Assembly: GCF_031326225.1 (NCBI RefSeq)
Contig: NZ_CP133720.1
Coordinates: forward strand, 3,844,001 to 3,908,000
DNA length: 64,000 nt
Origin: Undibacterium cyanobacteriorum
GTDB lineage: Bacteria > Pseudomonadota > Gammaproteobacteria > Burkholderiales > Burkholderiaceae_D
Direction: 5' to 3'
Shown here: positions 1 to 8,574 of the stretch, one piece after another
How the letters are laid out: each line of letters begins with the position of its first letter
Numbering within the stretch: the first letter of the stretch is position 1
Notes under the pieces: generated by a model
The model's database searches: none
What the model saw: only the letters and a program-made list of their open reading frames with translations
Told to the model about the DNA's origin: nothing
Made by a program: the position numbers and the translations under genes

Positions 1-456
1 ATCCAGCACCATATCGAGATTACCGCTACTAAGCTCGGTTTCGATTTCGGCGCGCTCAACCCGCACACTCGCAATAGTGATACCTGGTGCTTGCGCCGCG
101 ATGCGTTGCATCAGTTGTGGCAACAAGGTCGCTTCAAAGACATCACGCAAGCCGAGGTTGAAACCACGCTGCGTCTGACTCGCATCGAAATTTTGCTCGG
201 TTTGCAAACTCGCTTCAAACAACTGCAAACCCTGACGCACCTGCATGATGATGCTACGTGTAAACGGCGTTGGTGCCATTACTGAACCTTGACGCACAAA
301 CAAAGGATCATTGAACATCGCACGCAAACGCGCCAAGGCATGACTCAGTGCAGGCTGGCTCAAATTCAGCACCTGACTGGCACGTGTAATGCTGCCTTGC
401 GTGTAAATGGCATCAAGGACGACGAAGAGATTGAGGTCGGTGCGTGAAATATGCAT
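1..456 (-). CDS. LysR-family transcriptional regulator, N-terminal part (runs off left edge)
   Basis: Reading leftwards from an ATG at 456, the 152 visible codons give a LysR-type regulator. Residues 6-64 are the winged helix-turn-helix, with the typical run SITRASQVLNLSQPALSHAL followed by LRAMFNDPLFVR. The start of the effector-binding domain follows (LGLRDVFEATLLPQLMQRIA). The gene has no stop in the window, so the C-terminal half lies outside it. It is transcribed away from the acyl-CoA dehydrogenase operon starting at 927, the usual arrangement for a LysR protein and its target, so it probably controls that operon (inference). An inverted repeat with 8-base arms (458-465 and 483-490) lies just upstream of its start and could be an operator. 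The ligand is unknown. Confidence 0.9.
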   Translation of the reverse strand, partial: MHISRTDLNLFVVLDAIYTQGSITRASQVLNLSQPALSHALARLRAMFNDPLFVRQGSVMAPTPFTRSIIMQVRQGLQLFEASLQTEQNFDASQTQRGFNLGLRDVFEATLLPQLMQRIAAQAPGITIASVRVERAEIETELSSGNLDMVLD

Positions 457-457
457 A

Positions 458-490
458 AAATGAATTATACGATATGCAAATCATTCATTT
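458..490. promoter_or_regulatory. Inverted repeat, candidate LysR operator
   Basis: The arms AAATGAAT (458-465) and ATTCATTT (483-490) are perfect inverted repeats separated by 17 bases. They lie immediately upstream of the divergent LysR start. LysR proteins usually bind dyads of this kind near their own promoter. Assignment is by position and symmetry only. Confidence 0.35.
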
Positions 491-592
491 GATCTATTTT
501 TTAGTGGATCGTATGCTGACGTTTTGTGATTCATATTTGAACCTGACTCTAGCCAAAACAATACGCAAGCCGCCAACTCAATTGCAGACCAT

Positions 593-836
593 CCCCTCTC
601 CCGCACGCGGGAGAGGGCTAGGGTGAGGGGCGCTGAGAAATGGGACTGTTTGTCGAATCCTCACTTCAAGTAAAAACATAGAGATGATCAGCAAGATAAA
701 AAGTGTAGTCATGCCGGAACCACCCTCATCCCCTGCCCTTCTCCCGCTCGCGGGAGAAGGGAGTTTGTGGTTATTACGTGACTATTGAACGCGTCGATAA
801 CTTCCGCATCCCCTCTCCCGCAAGCGGGAGAAGGGA
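593..836. repeat. Three copies of a GC-rich hairpin repeat in the LysR/acd intergenic region
   Basis: Three related palindromic elements occur at 593-630, 722-761 and 810-836. Each is built around CTCCCGC-(2-4 bases)-GCGGGAG, flanked by CCCT/AGGG arms, and some carry a tail of the type GGGTGAGGGG. They fill most of the 470-base gap between the LysR gene and the acyl-CoA dehydrogenase. They look like a dispersed intergenic REP-like family; no coding potential is seen. They might also act as transcription barriers or RNA-stabilising hairpins, which cannot be judged from sequence alone. Confidence 0.7.
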
Positions 837-926
837 GTTTGTAGTAGATCTCCCCCAGCATTGAACATCGAAGAAAAAACTCATCAGCATTAAGTCAGTC
901 TTCAATCAGCATTAAGAAAGCACACC

Positions 927-2201
927 ATGAATTTCGATCATTCCCCCGTCGCCAAAGAGCTGATCGCTCGCATGCAAGCCTTTATGCAAGAGCATGTCTT
1001 ACCCGCCGAAGCGAGCTACTATCAACAGCTCAAAGGCGGTAGCGATTGGACGCAATGGCAGCAGCCTGCTGTGATGGAAGAGCTCAAGGCCAAAGCCAAA
1101 GCGGCTGGTTTGTGGAATCTGTTTTTGCCTGAAGATGGGGCGCGCCTAGCGAATGTTGACTATGCACCATTGGCTGAAATTACCGGACGTTCGATGATGG
1201 CGCCTGAGGTGTTTAACTGCAACGCGCCTGACACGGGCAATATGGAAGTCTTGGTCAAATATGGATCAGAAGCGCAGAAGCAGCAATGGTTGAAGCCGCT
1301 CATGAATGGTGAGATTCGATCTGCGTTTTGCATGACCGAACCCGATGTCGCCTCAAGTGATGCCACCAATATGGAGGCGACTGCTTTTGTCGAAGGTGAT
1401 GAAGTCGTTTTGAATGGCCGCAAGTGGTGGAGTTCGGGCATCGGTCATCCGAATTGCAAAGTGTTGATCTTCATGGGCTTGAGTGCGCCTGAGGCCGACA
1501 AACATCGTCAACATTCTATGGTACTGGTGCCACTCGACACGCCCGGCGTGAAGATAGAAAGAATGCTGCCGGTATTTCATACCTTGGATGAGCCCTTTGG
1601 TCACGGCGAAGTCAGTTTTACTAACGTACGCTTGCCCTTGTCTGCCATCATAGGCGGTAATGAGCAAGATCCTGCTCACGGCATTGGTCGCGGCTTTGAA
1701 ATTGCCCAAGGACGTTTGGGGCCAGGTCGTATTCATCACTGTATGCGTGCGATTGGCGCCGCGGAATACTCCTTAGAACTCTTATGCCAACGCGCGCTGA
1801 GTCGGGTCGCGTTCGGCAAACCCTTAGCAAAATTAGGCGGCAATGCCGACATCATCGCCAATGCCCGGATGGCGATCGAACAAGCGCGTTTATTAACTTT
1901 GAAAGCTGCATGGATGATGGATACCGCTGGCGTGAAAGCAGCCATGAGTGAGATTTCGCAAATTAAGGTGATTGCACCGAATGTGGCAACGCAAGTCATC
2001 GATGCGGCTATGCAAATCCATGGCGGCGCTGGCTTGTCGGATGACTTCCCACTCGCCGCCTTGTATGCCTATGCCCGCGTGCTGCGCATCGCCGATGGCC
2101 CCGATGAAGTGCATCGCGGCTTGATCGCTAAACTCGAATTACAAAAACAAGCATTGCAAAGCCAAGCCATTCCTAACCAAGCCATGCGGGGTCAGGCATG
2201 A
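927..2201 (+). CDS. Acyl-CoA dehydrogenase family protein (ACAD10/11- or LvaC-like)
   Basis: This is a 424-residue FAD-dependent acyl-CoA dehydrogenase of normal family length. The FAD/substrate motif FCMTEPDVASSD lies at about residue 134 and WWSSGIGHPNCKV at about 166. The C-terminal region has ADGPDEVHRGLIAKLEL at about 388-404. In ordinary acyl-CoA dehydrogenases the catalytic glutamate sits in a YEGT motif; the matching stretch here reads ADGP, as in the ACAD10/11 branch. Its stop overlaps the start of a phosphotransferase gene by four bases, so the two are translationally coupled. In mammals the homologous domains are fused (ACAD10/11), and in Pseudomonas putida the pair LvaA/LvaC removes a 4-hydroxy group from acyl-CoA after phosphorylation. 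A role in 4-hydroxyacyl-CoA breakdown is therefore likely but inferred. Confidence 0.92.
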   Translation: MNFDHSPVAKELIARMQAFMQEHVLPAEASYYQQLKGGSDWTQWQQPAVMEELKAKAKAAGLWNLFLPEDGARLANVDYAPLAEITGRSMMAPEVFNCNAPDTGNMEVLVKYGSEAQKQQWLKPLMNGEIRSAFCMTEPDVASSDATNMEATAFVEGDEVVLNGRKWWSSGIGHPNCKVLIFMGLSAPEADKHRQHSMVLVPLDTPGVKIERMLPVFHTLDEPFGHGEVSFTNVRLPLSAIIGGNEQDPAHGIGRGFEIAQGRLGPGRIHHCMRAIGAAEYSLELLCQRALSRVAFGKPLAKLGGNADIIANARMAIEQARLLTLKAAWMMDTAGVKAAMSEISQIKVIAPNVATQVIDAAMQIHGGAGLSDDFPLAALYAYARVLRIADGPDEVHRGLIAKLELQKQALQSQAIPNQAMRGQA

Positions 2202-3268
2202 GCGACTTTAATGATCGTGCGGGTCAAGTCCGCAGTGGTGAAGAATTGCCGATGGCAGCCATCGAGCATTTCATCAAACAGCATCTACCCGATTTACAAG
2301 GCCAGGCTGAACTTGAGCAGTTTTCAGGCGGCGCTTCGAATCTGACTTACTTGCTACGCTTTCCCGATCGTGATTTGATACTGCGTCGTCCGCCGTTTGG
2401 TCATAAGGCCAAGTCCGCGCACGATATGCTCCGTGAAGCGAAGATCATGCAGGCTCTCAAGCCCGTGTATCCCTATGTGCCGACAGTGATCGCTGCGTGC
2501 GACGATGCCAGTGTGATGGACTGCGATTTCTATGTCATGGAACGCATTCACGGCATCATCCCCCGTCACAATTTGCCCAAAGGTTTAGTGTTAAGTGAAG
2601 CAGAGACGCGCGCCTTGTGTTTGAGTGTGCTCGATAAAATGATCGCCTTGCATCAGATTGATTACAAAGCAGCGGGCTTGGAAAGCATCGGTAAAGGCGA
2701 AGGCTATGTGCAACGCCAAATGGATGGTTGGAGTGAACGCTACCGCAAAGCCAAGACCGACGATGTCGGCGATTTCGAGCAAGTGATGGCGTGGCTGAAA
2801 GCGAAAATGCCTGCGCGCGATGTGGCAACCTGCATCATTCACAATGACTTCCGCTTTGATAACGTGGTACTCAATCCCGACGACATTACCGACGTGATTG
2901 GGGTGCTCGATTGGGAGATGGCAACACTCGGCGACCCGTTGATGGATTTGGGGAATACCCTCGCCTATTGGGTGCAAGCAGATGATGACGCAGTGTTCCA
3001 ATCGGTGCGCCGTCAGCCTACGCATTTACCAGGCATGTTGAGCCGTGCTGAAGTGATCGCCTATTACGGTGAGAAGACGGGCTATCGGGTCGATAACTTT
3101 GACTTCTATGCCATCTTTGGTTTGTTCCGCTTAGCCGTGATTGTTCAACAAATTTACTATCGCTTCTTCCACGGTCAAACCACCAATCCAGCTTTCGCCA
3201 ATTTTGGCAAAATGAGTCTGTATTTGGAACAGCGCTGTTTGCGTCTCATCGCAGGCTCGGCCTTGTGA
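2198..3268 (+). CDS. Phosphotransferase family protein (APH/kinase fold; LvaA/ACAD10-N-like)
   Basis: This 356-residue protein has the aminoglycoside phosphotransferase/protein kinase-like fold. The catalytic loop reads HNDFRFDN (about residue 214), with the Asp and Asn expected for phosphotransfer, followed by the metal-binding segment LDWEMATLGDP (about 236-246). The N-terminal half has a nucleotide-binding region (FSGGASNLTYLLRF). The start overlaps the acyl-CoA dehydrogenase stop in an ATGA junction, indicating coupled production. Proteins of this branch are usually not antibiotic kinases. The partner dehydrogenase suggests that it phosphorylates a hydroxyacyl-CoA as the first step of dehydroxylation (inference from the Lva pathway and the mammalian ACAD10/11 fusion). 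Substrate chain length cannot be read from the sequence. Confidence 0.9.
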   Translation: MSDFNDRAGQVRSGEELPMAAIEHFIKQHLPDLQGQAELEQFSGGASNLTYLLRFPDRDLILRRPPFGHKAKSAHDMLREAKIMQALKPVYPYVPTVIAACDDASVMDCDFYVMERIHGIIPRHNLPKGLVLSEAETRALCLSVLDKMIALHQIDYKAAGLESIGKGEGYVQRQMDGWSERYRKAKTDDVGDFEQVMAWLKAKMPARDVATCIIHNDFRFDNVVLNPDDITDVIGVLDWEMATLGDPLMDLGNTLAYWVQADDDAVFQSVRRQPTHLPGMLSRAEVIAYYGEKTGYRVDNFDFYAIFGLFRLAVIVQQIYYRFFHGQTTNPAFANFGKMSLYLEQRCLRLIAGSAL

Positions 3269-3297
3269 ACCGCATCGAGTCATTGAAAGACGGATTG

Positions 3298-4020
3298 ATG
3301 AATAGCATTTTCCTGATACGGCACGGGCAGGCCAGTTTTGATGCCGATGACTACGACCAACTGTCGCCACTCGGCATGGAACAATCACGCCTGTTGGGTG
3401 TGTGGCTGCGTAGCATGGGCTACCAACCCGATCATATTGTCTGTGGCGCGGCCAAACGCCATCGTCAGACCGCACAACACTGTTTGCAAGCCTGGCGGCA
3501 AGACCTGTATCAGCACCCCGAACAGGAATGGCTGATCGATGCCGGCTTCAATGAGTTCGATCACGAACAAGTGATCTTGCAAGCCCACCCGCGCTTCACG
3601 AATTTCCGAGAACTACGTCATTTCGTCGAACAGCGGGCTCAACCGCGGCGCGCCTTTCAAGAGCTTTTTACACAAGCGATGCAACGCTGGGTAAGTGGTG
3701 AACATCAAGACTATGCCGAAAGCTGGTCTCACTTTCAACAGCGTTGCCGCGCTGCGTTACAAGGCGCTTGCGAGCGCGAGGGGCAAATTTGGATTTTTAC
3801 TTCAGGCGGCACCATCTCGGTCTTACTGCAAGAAATTCTGGGCATCAGCGATGCCAAGATTTTTGATTTGAATGCCAGCTTGGTCAACAGCGGCGTCTCG
3901 CGTTTGCATTACCGCACCAGTCGGCACGATCACACTGTACGCCATATCAGCGTCGCCAGCCTCAATAGCGCTGTGCATTTAGAAATGCATCAAGCGCCTG
4001 CCCTCATTAGTTATCGATAA
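3298..4020 (+). CDS. Histidine phosphatase (phosphoglycerate mutase-like) family protein lacking the second catalytic His
   Basis: A 240-residue branch-1 histidine phosphatase fold protein. The phospho-accepting histidine is in FLIRHGQASF at residues 4-13. The second half carries IFTSGGTISVLLQ where active family members normally have a histidine before GG, so the second catalytic His is replaced by Ser. The arginine region (VCGAAKRHRQTA) is present. I chose the ATG at 3298 because the family begins with the RHG strand and a GAAAGA stretch lies just upstream; a GTG at 3265, overlapping the preceding stop, is the alternative and adds 11 residues. It is the third gene of the acd operon. It may act on a phosphorylated acyl intermediate, or be a non-catalytic relative; neither is shown. 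Confidence 0.85.
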   Translation: MNSIFLIRHGQASFDADDYDQLSPLGMEQSRLLGVWLRSMGYQPDHIVCGAAKRHRQTAQHCLQAWRQDLYQHPEQEWLIDAGFNEFDHEQVILQAHPRFTNFRELRHFVEQRAQPRRAFQELFTQAMQRWVSGEHQDYAESWSHFQQRCRAALQGACEREGQIWIFTSGGTISVLLQEILGISDAKIFDLNASLVNSGVSRLHYRTSRHDHTVRHISVASLNSAVHLEMHQAPALISYR

Positions 4021-4042
4021 TTTCAATTTGTTTGGAGACCCC

Positions 4043-4885
4043 ATGAAAGATTTACAGAACAAAGTCGCGGTGATTACCGGTGCCGCCGAAGGCATCGGTA
4101 AAGCCTTGGCACAAGCGGCAGCGGCGCGCGGTATGAAGTTAGTGTTGGCCGACATCAGTGCCGAACGTTTACAAGCGACCGTCAGCGAATTCGAACAGCA
4201 AGGCGTTGCGGTGCTCGGCGTCGTCACGGACGTCGCCAAAGAATCCGCCATTCAACACTTAGCCGATCAAGCCTATGCACGTTTTGGTGCAGTTCATCTA
4301 TTGATCAATAATGCCGGTGTCGCGGTCGCTAAGTCAGCATGGGAAACCACAGCGCAAGACTGGGAATGGGTGATGGGAGTCAATCTGTATGGTGTCACGC
4401 ACGCCCTGCGCATCTTTGTACCGCGTATGTTGGCGCAAGATGAAGAGGCCCACATTGTCAACACCGCCTCCATGGCAGGCATGATTTCAGCACCGGCCTT
4501 AGCTGCCTACAATGTCAGCAAATTCGGGGTAGTGACTTTGACCGAAGGTTTGTATCACGATCTGACTCTGCGCCAGAGCAAGATCGGCGTTTCTGTTTTA
4601 TGCCCCAGCTGGGTCAACACTCGTATCGTCGAATCGGAACGCAATCGCGATGCCGAGCAAAGAACCAAGGTCGAGACTCTCGAAAAAGTCTCCGCAAAGA
4701 CTTCGGCAGCCATCATGAAGGCCGTCGAAAATGGCTTAGCGCCAGAGACGGTTGCCGAGCAAGTCATGCAAGCAGTACTGGCCAACCAGTTCTACATTTT
4801 GACGCACGCAGATTCGCTCCCAGCGGTGAACGTTCGTGCGCAAGATATTTTACAAGGTCGCCAGCCGAGCTTGCTACCGATCTAA
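4043..4885 (+). CDS. Short-chain dehydrogenase/reductase (SDR)
   Basis: A 280-residue classical SDR. The cofactor motif ITGAAEGIGKAL lies at residues 11-22, followed by the NNAG motif (LLINNAGVAV). The active-site serine is in NTASMAGM and the YxxxK pair in AAYNVSKFG. The start is fixed at 4043 by a GGAG ribosome-binding site at 4034-4037; a longer TTG start at 4028 has no such support. It follows the phosphatase-like gene by 22 bases and closes the operon. In the levulinate pathway an SDR (LvaD) oxidises the 3-hydroxyacyl-CoA formed after dephosphorylation and rehydration. An equivalent role here is plausible but inferred. NAD versus NADP use is not determined. Confidence 0.9.
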   Translation: MKDLQNKVAVITGAAEGIGKALAQAAAARGMKLVLADISAERLQATVSEFEQQGVAVLGVVTDVAKESAIQHLADQAYARFGAVHLLINNAGVAVAKSAWETTAQDWEWVMGVNLYGVTHALRIFVPRMLAQDEEAHIVNTASMAGMISAPALAAYNVSKFGVVTLTEGLYHDLTLRQSKIGVSVLCPSWVNTRIVESERNRDAEQRTKVETLEKVSAKTSAAIMKAVENGLAPETVAEQVMQAVLANQFYILTHADSLPAVNVRAQDILQGRQPSLLPI

Positions 4886-4953
4886 AGCAGCTCGCACAGA
4901 TGGAAAATTAGACGCAGAAATTTGCAAAAAACCGACGAAAAACCCACTCCACC

Positions 4954-4977
4954 CGCCAGATTTTCCCGAATCTGGCG
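4954..4977 (+). terminator. Hairpin after the SDR gene, possible terminator
   Basis: Perfect 9-base arms CGCCAGATT and AATCTGGCG enclose a 6-base loop, about 70 bases after the SDR stop. No clear run of T follows, so intrinsic termination is uncertain. The rest of the 270-base gap up to the next gene shows nothing else I can name. Confidence 0.4.
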
Positions 4978-5155
4978 CAGTCTTCTCATTTCTGCTGCGT
5001 CAGCATGGGCAGCATCCGCAAACTGTTCTATGATAGAGAACGCCAATCACAAGCAGCATGCTTGCTGTTGATGTCGTTCTCAAGTTCTGCATTCTGAACT
5101 AATCGCTTTTTGTCGTATCAAATCCGTTTCTTGGCTCCGTCACGGGACTCCGACC

Positions 5156-7549
5156 ATGCGTATTCGGCATTTACAAACGCGCATCATTATCGCCTTCTCG
5201 GTCTTATTACTGATCGTGCAGGTCGTCTCGCTTGTCTTCGTGAATAGCTTTATTTCCAAGAGTGCCAACAAGGATATCGAGCACAATCTGCTAGCCGGTG
5301 AAAAGATCTTCAATTCTATCCGTGCCGACAATACCAAATGGCTGACGCAATCCGCAGGCATCCTCACTTCCGACTTTGCCTTTATCAAAGCGGTCGCTAC
5401 CGGTGATCGGAATACCATCGTTTCGGTCTTACAAAATCATGGTGGTCGGATTAACGCCGACATCGCGATGTTAGTCGGCACCGATAACGTCTTGGTGGCT
5501 GACACTTTAGCCAGAAGTCATGCTGGTCAGACCTTCGCCTTTCCACAACTAATTAAAGCTGCGGAAGAACATGGACAAACCAGTGCGGTGGTGATGTTTG
5601 AGGGCAAGCTGTATCAACTCGTGGTGGTGCCCGTCATGGCACCGCTGCCGGTGGCATGGCTGGCCCTAGGCTTCGTCATTGATGATCAATTTTCTGCCAA
5701 CCTTAAATCGCTCACTGGCTTAGAAGTATCTTTCATGGTGCCACGCGCCGATACGCGTCAATGGCAGTTAATCGCCACCACACTGCCCACGGAGAATGCC
5801 AATACTTTGCCACGCGACATTCATTCCTCAAGCGAGACGAATACGAGTAATGAGACCGATGCCGACGCCTATGTCAAAGTGATTTCCTTAGCGAACGAAG
5901 ACTACCTGACCCGTATTTCCCGCCTCAAGCTCAATACAGCGGCAGGCAACCAAGAAGCGGTGACGGTCTTGCAGCAATCACTCGATATCGTCTTGGCGCC
6001 TTTACGCCGACTACAGATGATTTTGATTTTGCTGGGGGTGCTAGCACTCGGTGCAACATTGGCAGCCTCATTTCGAATTGCCCGCAACATCACTCGCCCC
6101 TTGCGCGACCTAGGAACGCTCGCACAAGCGATCGAACAAGGGCGCTACCAGTCGAATACAGTCGTCGCACGCGATGCCGAAGTACATCAACTCGCCTCCG
6201 CCATCAACAACATGGCGCAAGGGATTGCCGTGCGCGAAGAACGGATTAGCGAGTTGGCTTACCGCGATACGCTCACTGGGCTCGCCAATCGCACAGCGTT
6301 CGTGCAGGCCATCGAAGATTACCTGCGCACCGAAAAACGCTTCTCGATCTTGCTCATGGATATCGATCGTTTTAAGGACGTGAATGATATTTTGGGGCAC
6401 CACATCGGTGATTTACTCCTCAAAGAAATCGTCAGGCGATTATTAGAACAAACCCAGGGTCAATGGAGTATGTTGGCACGCCTTGGTGGTGATGAATTTG
6501 GCTTGTTGGTGGAGAGCGATACGCCGCAGGCAGCAATCCAACTTTCGCAACAAATCCGCACCGCCTTAGATCAAGCCATCCTGCTAGAAGGCCACCAAGT
6601 GATTGCCAGTGGCAGTATCGGCATTGTGCATTCACCCTTACATGGTCAGCAGCAGAACGCTTTGCTGCGCCACGCGGAATTAGCCATGTATGCCTCCAAG
6701 CGAAGCAATAGTGGATACGTGGTGTATGACACCGCGCTCGAAGCACATGCGAAACAAAACTTATCGCTCATGGCAGAACTACGCCATGCCGTTGAGCATC
6801 AGGAGCTCAAATTATTTTATCAGCCGAAGGTCGACCTCCGTAGTAACACGATTGCCGAAGTTGAAGCGCTGATTCGTTGGCAGCATCCCAAACGCGGCAT
6901 CATTCCGCCAGACCAATTTATCCCCTTTGCCGAAAGCACGGGCTTCATCGCCACCATTACCGAGTGGGTGATTAATGAGGCCTTGCGGCAGCGACATCAA
7001 TGGGAACAAATGCGGTTGAGTCTCAGCATTTCGATCAATATTTCCGCGCGTGACCTGCTCAATCCTAGATTGCCACAGATTTTCGAACAGGCCATGCAAC
7101 GCTATCAAGCTTCCGCCGATTGGATTACCCTAGAGATCACCGAGAGTGCCATTATGACGGATCCGCAAAGTGCCTTAGAGGTGCTAAATCATTTACATCA
7201 AAGCGGCTTCAGAATGTCGATCGATGATTTTGGCACTGGCTATTCCTCACTCGCCTATTTGAAAAAACTGCCCGTCAGCGAACTGAAAATCGATAAATCC
7301 TTCATCACCGATATGGAAAACAATCATGACGATGAGGTGATCGTTCGCTCCACCATTGATCTAGGCCATAACATGGGCTTGCACGTGATCGCTGAAGGTG
7401 TCGAAAATCAAGCCACTTGGGACGCCCTGCGCGATATGGGCTGCGATAGCATACAGGGTTATTTTGTCAGCAGACCACTAGCCGCAGATGTATTGGAAAC
7501 ATGGCTACAAAGTTCACATTGGAAATTTAAAGCACAACATCATGACTAA
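5156..7549 (+). CDS. Membrane sensor protein with HAMP, GGDEF and EAL domains (cyclic-di-GMP turnover)
   Basis: A 797-residue protein for making and/or breaking cyclic di-GMP. A transmembrane helix (about 8-30) is followed by a periplasmic sensor region (about 40-280, Cache-like by layout), a second helix (about 285-307) and a HAMP linker. The diguanylate cyclase domain has an intact LGGDEF at about residue 443. The phosphodiesterase domain has an intact EAL (AEVEALIRW), DDFGTGYSSL and ELKIDKSF, so both activities look possible. Its stop overlaps the start of the outer-membrane protein gene by eight bases, and a cupredoxin-like gene follows. This linkage suggests that the sensor output is tied to an envelope or copper/redox function (inference). 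The ligand is unknown. Confidence 0.93.
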   Translation: MRIRHLQTRIIIAFSVLLLIVQVVSLVFVNSFISKSANKDIEHNLLAGEKIFNSIRADNTKWLTQSAGILTSDFAFIKAVATGDRNTIVSVLQNHGGRINADIAMLVGTDNVLVADTLARSHAGQTFAFPQLIKAAEEHGQTSAVVMFEGKLYQLVVVPVMAPLPVAWLALGFVIDDQFSANLKSLTGLEVSFMVPRADTRQWQLIATTLPTENANTLPRDIHSSSETNTSNETDADAYVKVISLANEDYLTRISRLKLNTAAGNQEAVTVLQQSLDIVLAPLRRLQMILILLGVLALGATLAASFRIARNITRPLRDLGTLAQAIEQGRYQSNTVVARDAEVHQLASAINNMAQGIAVREERISELAYRDTLTGLANRTAFVQAIEDYLRTEKRFSILLMDIDRFKDVNDILGHHIGDLLLKEIVRRLLEQTQGQWSMLARLGGDEFGLLVESDTPQAAIQLSQQIRTALDQAILLEGHQVIASGSIGIVHSPLHGQQQNALLRHAELAMYASKRSNSGYVVYDTALEAHAKQNLSLMAELRHAVEHQELKLFYQPKVDLRSNTIAEVEALIRWQHPKRGIIPPDQFIPFAESTGFIATITEWVINEALRQRHQWEQMRLSLSISINISARDLLNPRLPQIFEQAMQRYQASADWITLEITESAIMTDPQSALEVLNHLHQSGFRMSIDDFGTGYSSLAYLKKLPVSELKIDKSFITDMENNHDDEVIVRSTIDLGHNMGLHVIAEGVENQATWDALRDMGCDSIQGYFVSRPLAADVLETWLQSSHWKFKAQHHD

Positions 7550-8477
7550 GTCAGATCACACTTCTCTTTTTGCGCTAGTCGCGGGACGCAGCCATTGGAC
7601 GCCGCGATTTGTTCAGGGTCTCGGCCTCCTATGCGCCTCCTTTCTTTTTACGACGCCAGCCGTCGCCGAAGACTTCTTGCAGTTTGATACTCAACTCAAG
7701 CGCGACAATAATCTCGGCAATTCTCGTGTGCGTTACGCCGTGGCCGACAACTCCTTGATCAACACTTTGAATGTCGGTCGCATCGCCACGTTGGGAGACG
7801 ATCCGATCACGGTCATTTTGAATGGCAAGCTGGCCTCGACCAGCTATAACCGCTTTACCGGCTTAAGCCACCGCGACCTCGGCGGCACAATCGAAGTCAA
7901 AAAGAAGTGGGGCCTAGGACCTTACGCCCCCGTCTTCTCAGGGCAACTTGGGTACGAACGCCAGCTGTTTGAACAAGCGGATCGTACACAAGATATACAG
8001 CATGCTGAACTCCGCTTAAGCAAGCGTGTGATCGAAAACCTGAATCTGAACGCGACTTGGCGACTCACGCAACATCATGCCGCTGATAATCGTAGTGTCG
8101 AGGAAGACTATTCGGGTGCGGTCTATGATGGACGCTACCACACTTGGAGTGTAAGCGCGGACTACAGTATCTTCGGCGATCATCTACTTGGCTTGCAGTA
8201 CAGCCAACGCAAGGGTGATCTGGTCGTTACCACTGTTTCTGACTCGGCAGCGATTTACAGCGTGGCCAAAGCAATTCGTCCTGACCCCGCCTTTGGAGCA
8301 GATCGCGATGCCTATCGTTTGGACGGTGAAATTAAATCATGGGGATTCAGCTACACCATTCCCCTCAACCGTCAATGGGACCTTCAATTTGAAAATCAAA
8401 AACATGACTCTCGTGTTAGCAACGGAGTCACTTATGCAAAACGCGTGTATAGCGTCTCTGCGCATTTCAAATTTTAA
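7542..8477 (+). CDS. Uncharacterised outer-membrane beta-barrel-like protein
   Basis: A 311-residue exported protein. After a basic N-terminus, a hydrophobic stretch (about residues 25-42) ends in TTPAVAED, a plausible signal-peptidase site. The mature part is rich in alternating polar/aromatic strands (for example NLNATWRL, TWSVSADYSIFG, LLGLQYSQRK) and ends in YSVSAHFKF with a terminal phenylalanine, typical of outer-membrane barrels. I chose the ATG at 7542, which overlaps the end of the GGDEF-EAL gene; an upstream in-frame start at 7488 would lie deep in that gene. I do not recognise the family. The tight coupling with the cyclic-di-GMP gene and the cupredoxin gene suggests that they act together. 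Confidence 0.75.
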   Translation: MTKSDHTSLFALVAGRSHWTPRFVQGLGLLCASFLFTTPAVAEDFLQFDTQLKRDNNLGNSRVRYAVADNSLINTLNVGRIATLGDDPITVILNGKLASTSYNRFTGLSHRDLGGTIEVKKKWGLGPYAPVFSGQLGYERQLFEQADRTQDIQHAELRLSKRVIENLNLNATWRLTQHHAADNRSVEEDYSGAVYDGRYHTWSVSADYSIFGDHLLGLQYSQRKGDLVVTTVSDSAAIYSVAKAIRPDPAFGADRDAYRLDGEIKSWGFSYTIPLNRQWDLQFENQKHDSRVSNGVTYAKRVYSVSAHFKF

Positions 8478-8574
8478 GTTGAATCACTTTGGTGGGCCAA
8501 GCGATATGCAACAGCTCAGCCATTAGAAGACTAAAGAAGCAAAAAATAAAATAAATATCAGTGGAGGCAAGCTT

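Noticed and set aside
2198..3268. Antibiotic (aminoglycoside) resistance kinase
   Set aside because: The fold is the same, but coupling to an acyl-CoA dehydrogenase and similarity to the ACAD10/LvaA type point to metabolism.
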